NCBI GenBank assembly: GCA_948470475.1
Contig: OX419335.1
Coordinates: forward strand, 17,739,026 to 17,803,025
DNA: 64,000 nt
Source of the DNA: Galaxea fascicularis
Taxonomy: Eukaryota > Cnidaria > Anthozoa > Scleractinia > Euphylliidae
Direction: 5' to 3'
A model generated the notes under the pieces. It made no database searches and had not been told where the DNA came from. It saw only the letters and a list, made by a program, of their open reading frames with translations. Position 1 is the first letter of the stretch; every line of letters begins with the position of its first letter. The position numbers were made by a program, and so were the translations under genes. Positions 59,801 through 64,000 of this stretch are shown in pieces.

Positions 59801-62800
59801 CAACCAGCGACCAATCTAATTCCCTGTTTTAAAGGTGTTTTTGAAAGCATGTGGTACACATGTGTGTTGATTACGCTCAAAGGAACATCAGCGTGGAATG
59901 TCACGCGTCATCCATGTCATGTTGCGTGATGTATTTATTACTATCACGCCAAGGGGTACCACCATTATGGTAGTCTTTCCGGAGAATAGGGTTTGTATAT
60001 TTAACGCATGCGTGAATGACAACAATAGGCGTGAGATACTGGAGTCAGATTAGAATGAAGTATGAGTTGTGCTGTTTCGATGGATGATGAAGGTAGTAAG
60101 GTGGGGACGAAAGTATTTGAAGTTTACGGCCGCGGCTTGTTGGTTATAACAACCGTGTGTTTAGTCTCCTTCGCAGATGCTCTTTTGGTTCGTCACGCAA
60201 TCTTTCCTCCCCAATGAACGTCTGCTGAAACGAGCAGCAGATTACTTTCCCATTGTTGGATCAGCCGGAGTCCACGTAAAAATTACTGCAGAGCCAATCA
60301 GCGCTAAGTTACTGTGTAATGAAAAGCCTGACGTCTGACGTTTTCGAGGGAAGTGTCTTTACTATTTTGAATTGCGTGCGATACACAACCTGCGCCTCCT
60401 AGAAAGTCCTTCAATGATTTTTCAGCATCTTTGAATTTGGTCATCCCGATGAAAACGAAAGTAGAACTATGTTAGTGGCACTCGACCACTTCTGAGGAGA
60501 ATTTTTAAGGGTTAAAAACAATGAAATTTAGTTTTTGAGAATTGAAACGTCGAGTTATTCAAACAACCCATAGTGTAACCGCGGGAAACCTAGCGGGGAA
60601 GAAGTGCCGTTCTGAGATCAAGCAGTGTTCTTTAAATCACATATTACTATTTGCCATTGAACTGATTGAATGCTCTGATTATCGGAAAAAATGCAGGCGG
60701 TGAAAAGCGGCAAAAATGTTAAACGAATAATGCTAGTCGTAATTGATTCAGCATCAAGGTAATTTGGTTAAGCGGTTCCTACTCGGGGAGCAAATCAGAT
60801 TTCGTTTCGAAGTGGACGAGTGCTTAGGTTTGTAATTTTTCTTGTGTTTTTTTGTTCCTTTGCTAATTTTGTCAAAACTGCAAGAACATTGTTAAAACTG
60901 GAAGATCATTGTGTGACGAAAATAAACATATGTTTGATGGATTTGAAAACTATAAATATTAGTCTAATCAGAAGTGGCTGTTTCCACAAGTGATATTTGT
61001 ACGGAAGAAAAATGCTATGGAAGGGAATCCTTAATCTGGATATTTGTTCCCCTTGAAGTGAAGCCGTGTTTATGTTAAACAATGAAAATGGTGATTTCGG
61101 ATAGTGAGCAATTTCATTTGTCAAATGGATTACTTTTGTTTCTCACATGTAAACAGGCACCAAGACATACAGCCCTGTTTATCAAATGCAATTTTCAACT
61201 TTGATCTATCACGTGCATACGTTTGGTAATAGCAAGTTCGTTGGTTAATTCCCACATGAATAAGGCAGCACTGTTGGTTAAATGCGACTCTGAACTTTGA
61301 TCGGTCACGTGCATCCAACATGACCTTTGATCAATCACAAGATTTGCACGTGGTCAATTCAACTTGTTTACAACAACATCTAATTGAATTTATTTTCTGT
61401 TACAATGATTGGTCACTTTTAACCGTTTTTTATTGGTTACTTTTCTCAACTTCAATTTTCTCTTCTTCTCATTGACGGATTTCGATCCGTTGTTTGTCTG
61501 TTGATCGCGTTTTTTAATATTGTACAACTGATGACGCTCTTAATTCGGAGGAGCTTATTTTGGAATTTATTGGTGGTTTGTTTTCGAGTCGGTAAGTTTA
61601 ATATTTCCCTTATTATGGGATACAACGCAGTGTTACGCTCATCTGCTTACTGTACACAGACATTGTCAGCAAAAGGCCCAACACTAAAATAAGAGCGTTT
61701 GTTTAGGTCGGGCTATTTTTGCTGTCCGAAGTAAAAAGTACAAAGCACTTGAAAATCAGAAATTGATGAATTATGGCAATTACATCTATATTCGTTATCA
61801 GTACTATTTGTTCAACGTTGATTTGTTTTTGCTGGTGTTGTATATTACGGTGTATTTGGTGGTTCGTTTGTTTGCGAATATTTCTTCATGTGGTCCTGGA
61901 ACTGTTTCAGCATGTGTACGTATATTTTGGGAATTTGAGAGACTGGGCGAATATAGTGTTTGCGAAAGTGCGGAGAAAGAAAATGAACAAATAATAGAAA
62001 ATATATTACATATCTGTTTTTGCGGAATTAATAAAACTCTTGTTTCAAAAAATGTAGGATGAATGACTATTAAATTGGTACAAATCAAACTCAAAATCAG
62101 TCTTAGAAATAAGAAAACTAAACAAAAATCAAATGAAAAACAGTTTGCTCGTACTTCTCCGATACCATAGCAAGAACCAAAAGTGCCACAGATAAATGAC
62201 TCACTATTCAACCATTTTCTGACTTTCCCTATCTTATCAACATTTTCCACCCTTCACAAAATAGCTCAAGCATGCATTGCGTGTCTATGTTTATAGGCTT
62301 CCAGACTTACAAAACCAAGTGAGAAGGGGCATGGGTCTATTCTTGCATTGACATCAAAAACTACTTTGCATGTATGTTTTCAAAGACTTAATGCAATGCA
62401 AATCAGTTTGTGACATCAAATCAAGAATAGACCCATGCCCTTCTCACTCAGTTGTGTACCAAATGATGCTTTTTATTATTATTATTTTTAAGTTTGAAAG
62501 CCTATAAAAAGCCAACATTGGGCAAAAAACAGATTTTTGAACATATACAATGATTTACTTTAGCAAAAAAAGTATTTTGAAGTGCACTTTAAGTTGATAC
62601 TTACAGTATCATCTCACCATAATTATAGGTAACTATTTCCTCATTCCTGGAGTCGTGCTCTATCAGTCAATCATTACAGGCTTAGGTTCATTTTTGTAGA
62701 AATTCCTTTCTTTATGCATGTAACATGTTCCAATTTATTATATCTCAGTTAGTATACACACTGTGATTGGTCAATTTTGCTGGCCATACTCTACTATACA

Positions 62801-64000
62801 GCCCACTAAATTTGAAAGTTCTCTTTTCCACGCTCCTGATTAACCTCAGAGATATAATAAATAAAGCTTTACAACATCGTTGTAAAACGCAGTTAATGGA
62901 GCGTGACTTGCTATCTGTCACGTTGTATTTGTAAACACTACATAATGCAAATGAGACATGAATGGACCTCAGTACCCTAACAAATACAACAGAGATCCTC
63001 TATTCATGTGGCAATGCTGTCTGCCACATTTATATCTTTCGTTCTGTATGGCTATAAGGAACAAATATTCCCATTCATGTCGCGTTGTATCCAATTACTT
63101 GTATCCAATGGTACGTAAATCACCATTGGTTTAGTTGTAGACACTTGTCTAAGTATAAAAGGTCTAGCAAAGTCCAAAGTATCACTCTCTAAGCTCTTTA
63201 GTGTACTGTAAGGAGCTCCTTTACCGTTTAAAATTGATTCCCACCCTTTCCTCCCCTTGGAGGTGTTGTTGTTGTCGTTTTCAATAAACTTGGGTCCACC
63301 TCTCGGTACACGGTTCGGTTAAGTCTCGCAGCGACTTCCCCAAGCTTTGTTGTTTTTCATGCTATGCTATGTTTTGCTCTCTATCTGCCTTTGTTTTTGT
63401 CCGATCCAGCACGTGCCGGCGGAGTCGGCTCGCAGTGCTGGGGAGACAAGAAGGCTTGAGCTAGTTTTAACTGCCTACACTCTTTCCACTATAGCATGAT
63501 GCTGGCCAGAGGTTCAGCTTGTAGTGCCGTGGAGAGTTAGGCTTTTATATCGTTAATTTGGCTTTTACCGGCCTACAACTTGTCCGATCCAGCACAGTTC
63601 CTCTTATGCGTCTGGGAGATAAGTTTAGGCTTTTAGTCACGCTACGGAAGTCGTCTGTCACGCCGATCGTGGAGCGGTGTTCCCCCTTTACGCCAAACAA
63701 TGTCTTTTGTGTTTTGTTACCGTAGTCTGCATTCAATATATATATTAAATACTCGAGGAAACTGCGACATTAATATCTTACTAACCTCGTTTTCTCGGTC
63801 CGTATTGTAAGTTACATATCCTCCTTTTTTCATGTTGATTTATGGTCCGTGCCCTTCGCACTTGGGCCATAAGTGAACAAGAAAAACTTGTACAGACTTC
63901 AAACTCGGTTAGTAAGAGGTATTTATGTACATTATAACTGTCAATCACTCATTGTTTAGAATCAGGAAGTGGGAGTGAGGATGACAGTGAGAGTGGCTCA
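29834..64000 (+). CDS. AP3B: AP-3 complex subunit beta (beta3-adaptin), first 23 exons, 3' end outside window
   Basis: Exons: 29834-29928, 30047-30122, 31350-31424, 32203-32298, 33077-33172, 37309-37373, 38238-38304, 40483-40665, 41969-42136, 42518-42615, 43347-43401, 43808-43879, 44066-44128, 44830-44962, 45511-45563, 47717-47773, 49548-49658, 50089-50154, 56150-56257, 56915-56993, 57830-57948, 59272-59359, 63960-64000. All have GT-AG borders and agreeing phases, giving 688 residues. The adaptin trunk is plain: [91 protein letters not shown]. Exon 9 carries an acidic serine-rich insert ([12 protein letters not shown]). From exon 22 the chain enters a Ser/Asp/Glu hinge (SESESDSGS). AP-3 sorts cargo from endosomes to lysosomes and related organelles. 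The ear domain lies to the right. Human AP3B1 is about 1,094 residues. Confidence 0.95.
30239..30369. mobile_element. hAT-like MITE (CAGCGCTCC ends)
   Basis: CAGCGCTCC at the left and GGAGCGCTG at the right are flanked by TGTTT on both sides. It lies in AP3B intron 2, directly followed by another small hairpin at 30376-30492. Confidence 0.55.
30376..30492. repeat. Small hairpin MITE
   Basis: TATCAAGTTATAGAAACACA at the left pairs with the inverse of TGTTTCTATAATTTGATA at the right, with GTTTGGGAGAA / TTCTCCCAAAC inside. The outer motif occurs once more at 30639-30660. Confidence 0.55.
31033..31221. mobile_element. MITE with CCAGAAAATATCCATAC-type ends, copy A
   Basis: TTCTAGAAAATATCCATAC at the left and GTATGGATTTTCTGGAACC at the right form the inverted ends, with a G-rich tract inside. 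The same ends bound the copy at 33247-36797, and one end remains at 57300-57322. Confidence 0.6.
31536..31960 (+). repeat. tRNA-derived SINE, family 3, with a small MITE inside
   Basis: The head TTGGCTCAGTTGGTAGAGCA and the B-box region GGTTTCAAACCCTGG are tRNA-like. After the B box a 109 bp hairpin (CCCGGTTGTTC to GAACAACCAGGG, about 31600-31699) interrupts the SINE, and the body continues to about 31960. It sits in AP3B intron 3. Confidence 0.6.
32773..33066 (+). repeat. tRNA-derived SINE, family 1, ending at an AP3B splice acceptor
   Basis: Head GGTTGGTGCAGTGGTGACAG and B box GGTTCAATTCCC, body GTTTGTTGGTTCTCTACTCT, then TTTGATTTGATTTGA and an ATT-repeat tail. The tail stops ten bases before the first base of AP3B exon 5. 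Confidence 0.8.
33247..36797. mobile_element. MITE copy B (CCAGAAAATATCCATAC ends) with a foldback element nested inside
   Basis: GGGCAATTCCAGAAAATATC at the left and its inverse (one mismatch) at the right end the copy. Next to both ends are C-rich, GGAATTCC-type repeats. The foldback element 33578-36027 is inserted in the middle. Its size reflects that nested insertion. Confidence 0.6.
33578..36027. mobile_element. Foldback element with about 450 bp inverted ends and 9 bp target duplication
   Basis: The ends start CATCCTCGGAGACCCAGGGG and continue as near-identical inverted arms to about 34010 (left) and from about 35585 (right). AATTTGGCT is duplicated at 33569-33577 and 36028-36036. The loop (34010-35585) contains nothing recognisable. 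It lies in AP3B intron 5. The arm identity suggests recent movement or gene conversion. Confidence 0.85.
37467..37942. mobile_element. pogo/Tigger-like MITE
   Basis: CAGTGGAACCTCCC at the left and TAGGTTTGACTG at the right, with TA at both flanks. The interior has repeats of the AGNGACCACC type. Confidence 0.65.
38038..38209. mobile_element. pogo/Tigger-like MITE, short
   Basis: CAGTGGGACCCCGTTAATAC at the left and GCTGGGTTTCACTG at the right, with TA on both sides. It ends about 30 bp before AP3B exon 7. Confidence 0.65.
38792..38955. mobile_element. hAT-like MITE (CAAGGCTGTGCTCTA ends)
   Basis: CAAGGCTGTGCTCTAAG pairs with TAGAGCACAGCCCTG. GTAAT flanks both sides. It is of the same family as 28453-28617. 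Confidence 0.65.
41087..41898. mobile_element. DNA transposon with poly-G/C ends and 8 bp target duplication
   Basis: GCTTCCTG is duplicated at 41079-41086 and 41899-41906. The ends are CCCGGGGGTGGGG and the inverse; inside, GTGCCGCTGG and CCAGCGGCAC are also inverted. The motif ACCCCATTATAGTCA recurs. A fragment of the same family lies at about 32470-32675 (GGTATGTGCCACTGC). Confidence 0.75.
44455..44583. repeat. Small hairpin, about 128 bp
   Basis: CATGGAATGACCTAAAACCA at the left pairs with the inverse GGTTTTAGGTCATTCCATG at the right, continuing through ACCACCTACAACC. TGTGACTGG occurs just left and 16 bases right of it and might be an eroded 9 bp target duplication. Confidence 0.6.
45054..45219. 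mobile_element. hAT-like MITE (CAGGGTTCTC ends), 6 bp duplication
   Basis: CAGGGTTCTC at the left, GAGAACCCTG at the right, and TGAATA at 45048-45053 and 45220-45225. Confidence 0.75.
45282..45358. mobile_element. 77 bp foldback MITE with 9 bp target duplication
   Basis: Two 30 bp arms, TAGCCTGCGTGACAGACGCC... and inverse, with one mismatch. AGCTGAGTG is duplicated exactly at 45273-45281 and 45359-45367. Confidence 0.85.
45833..47563. mobile_element. Inverted-repeat element with GGTTCCTGAAAAGCC ends
   Basis: GGCCCTGGTTCCTGAAAAGC at the left is inverted as GCTTTTCAGGAACCGGGACC at the right. The next 30 bases inward also pair imperfectly. The 1.7 kb interior contains short frames without known domains. 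No target duplication was found. It lies in AP3B intron 15. Confidence 0.5.
48335..48901. mobile_element. Foldback element with 9 bp target duplication and internal tandem repeats
   Basis: CAGTAAAAC is duplicated at 48326-48334 and 48902-48910. The ends share GTGATGT(C/T)GCCCC and CGCCTTGTCGCCCCGA-type blocks in inverse order. The interior (48419-48640) has three roughly 70 bp tandem units built on ATCGATCGATTAACT and ACTTCGCTTAT. Confidence 0.8.
50205..51628. mobile_element. Nested inverted-repeat elements in AP3B intron 18
   Basis: AAATATTTTATTACATGTAGC with CTTATTAGGAAGAGC at the left is inverted at the right (CTCTTCCTAACAAG, ending about 51628). Inside, GGGTGACAAATT near 50897 and AATTTGTCACCC near 51430 form a second pair. 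Borders are approximate. Confidence 0.5.
50758..50880. repeat. 42 bp perfect inverted repeat
   Basis: GTAATCAAATGGTGTACTCG at 50758 is matched exactly in inverse ending at 50880; the arms are 42 bp (50758-50799 and 50839-50880) around a 39 bp loop. The perfect match suggests a recent origin. Confidence 0.85.
51649..53573. mobile_element. Foldback element with 9 bp target duplication that contains a kinase fragment
   Basis: TATAACAGG is duplicated at 51640-51648 and 53574-53582. The ends begin GGCATATTGTAAAACATGGA and are built of repeats of the motif GGATTTGTAAAACAT. The interior 52631-53122 carries, on the minus strand, a protein kinase N-lobe remnant. No transposase is recognised. Confidence 0.8.
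52631..53122 (-). pseudogene. Protein kinase N-lobe fragment carried by the foldback element
   Basis: The minus strand reads [14 protein letters not shown] (glycine-rich loop, GxGxFG), then after a frame break [20 protein letters not shown] (the VAIK-type lysine and start of helix C) and [20 protein letters not shown], then [11 protein letters not shown] (hinge). This is the N-terminal half of a protein kinase domain. Catalytic HRD and DFG motifs were not found. It is broken by the frame change near 52840 and is not a working gene. Confidence 0.65.
54390..54424 (-). ncRNA. Degenerate hammerhead-like motif, left arm
   Basis: The minus strand reads TTGATAA, TGGAGTCATGACTACTCT, GAAACGTC. Compared with a hammerhead, the CTGATGA box is changed to TTGATAA; GAAAC-GTC is kept. 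The twin copy at 55569-55603 has GAAACGTT. Confidence 0.4.
54657..55155. mobile_element. Foldback element with minisatellite ends, nested in the Penelope-like copy
   Basis: The ends start GGTGTCTAGAAAACTAAGAC and are arrays of CTAAGACCTAGAAAA units; the centre pairs GCTGCAATTGTCGGCTCATC with its inverse. GAGCCTAAAAG is duplicated at 54646-54656 and 55156-55166 (10-11 bp). Confidence 0.8.
55569..55603 (+). ncRNA. Degenerate hammerhead-like motif, right arm
   Basis: TTGATAATGGAGTC, CTACTC, GAAACGTTGG follow hammerhead order, but the first core box is lost and the cleavage-site GTC is GTT. Confidence 0.35.
56605..56775 (+). mobile_element. MITE of the CCCTTTAAACCCTAAGA family, left part
   Basis: The left end CCCTTTAAACCCTAAGATCA and internal CATTTCCTATGGAAGTGG match the copy at 10783-10993. 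The right end is missing. It lies just upstream of AP3B exon 20. Confidence 0.55.
57130..57322. mobile_element. MITE copy C, one end retained (CCAGAAAATATCCATAC)
   Basis: GTATGGATATTTTCTGGAAT is present at 57297-57316, preceded by TTTGGAATT motifs and G-rich spacers like those of copies A and B. The left end is gone. Confidence 0.5.
58496..58880. mobile_element. pogo/Tigger-like MITE, full length
   Basis: CAGTTGAACCTCAATTATCC at the left and GGATAATCGAGGTTCGACTG at the right are the classic ends, with TA on both sides (58494-58495, 58881-58882). Inner repeats of GATTATCCGGACT extend the inverted ends. Confidence 0.9.
62292..62506. mobile_element. Hairpin MITE in AP3B intron 22
   Basis: TATAGGCTTCCAGACTTA pairs with the inverse of TAAGTTTGAAAGCCTATA, and inside, GTGAGAAGGGGCATGGGTCT pairs with AGACCCATGCCCTTCTCAC. 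Confidence 0.6.
62720..63760 (+). other. Promoter- and poly(A)-bearing repeat unit, possible LTR
   Basis: A TATA box (TATAAAAG at 63154) is followed about 130 bases later by AATAAA (63283), and by a repeat of TGTCCGATCCAGCAC at 63399 and 63581 (unit about 182 bp). This layout resembles a solo LTR with downstream sequence, but no TG..CA borders or primer site were identified. Confidence 0.3.

Larger units (their letters stand above)
59360..63959. other. Long intron of AP3B (4.6 kb)
   Basis: Outside the features listed, no coding exon or known repeat is recognised. Small open frames (61763-62062 and others) have no domains. A duplicated block with CTTTGATC and TCACGTGCAT occurs at 61199-61221 and 61296-61318. 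Confidence 0.6.

Noticed and set aside
61763..62250. Overlapping frames on both strands in AP3B intron 22
   Set aside because: No domain and no supporting splice sites; the AT-rich sequence gives chance frames rich in Phe, Ile and Tyr.

Overview
The window is nuclear DNA of an animal, most likely a stony coral or close cnidarian relative. It is AT-rich and holds four conserved animal genes with short exons and GT-AG introns. The introns are packed with Penelope-like retroelements, tRNA-derived SINEs and many kinds of short inverted-repeat transposon. No prokaryotic, organellar or viral block was seen. Species assignment is inference from gene style and repeat families.

Layout. (1) About 674-14506, minus strand: a gene running off the left edge that encodes a protein with two CCCH zinc fingers, an RWD-like domain, paired CxxC knuckles and a CHY zinc finger. 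Eleven exons could be placed by matching splice phase. (2) 15587-17164, plus strand: a single-coding-exon, ZNF474-like protein with four C2HC fingers, divergent from gene 1. (3) 19364-29672, minus strand: complete HAUS1 (augmin subunit 1), nine coding exons summing to 282 residues. (4) 29834-64000 and beyond, plus strand: AP-3 complex beta subunit, 23 exons giving the first 688 residues (adaptin trunk and start of the acidic hinge). The HAUS1 and AP3B start codons lie 161 bp apart head to head. Genes 2 and 3 converge.

How they act: HAUS1 serves spindle microtubule branching, AP3B serves endosome-to-lysosome sorting. The other two are zinc-binding proteins of unproven role. They are housekeeping neighbours, not one pathway.

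Mobile DNA is the striking part. Three Penelope-like element copies (11682-13219, about 22626-24775, 54359-55647) each carry an inverted copy of their own 3' end, so each folds into a hairpin. One 3' end contains a hammerhead ribozyme candidate with a canonical core (22674-22750, minus). A second group consists of at least six unrelated foldback elements with long or repeat-filled inverted ends and 9-11 bp target duplications: 6802-8183, 33578-36027, 45282-45358, 48335-48901, 51649-53573 and 54657-55155. One holds a protein kinase fragment and another holds a Penelope-like coding fragment, which looks like gene capture. Smaller families include hAT-like MITEs (5-6 bp duplications), PIF/Harbinger-like MITEs (TWA duplications), pogo/Tigger-like MITEs (TA), two SINE families and one LINE fragment.
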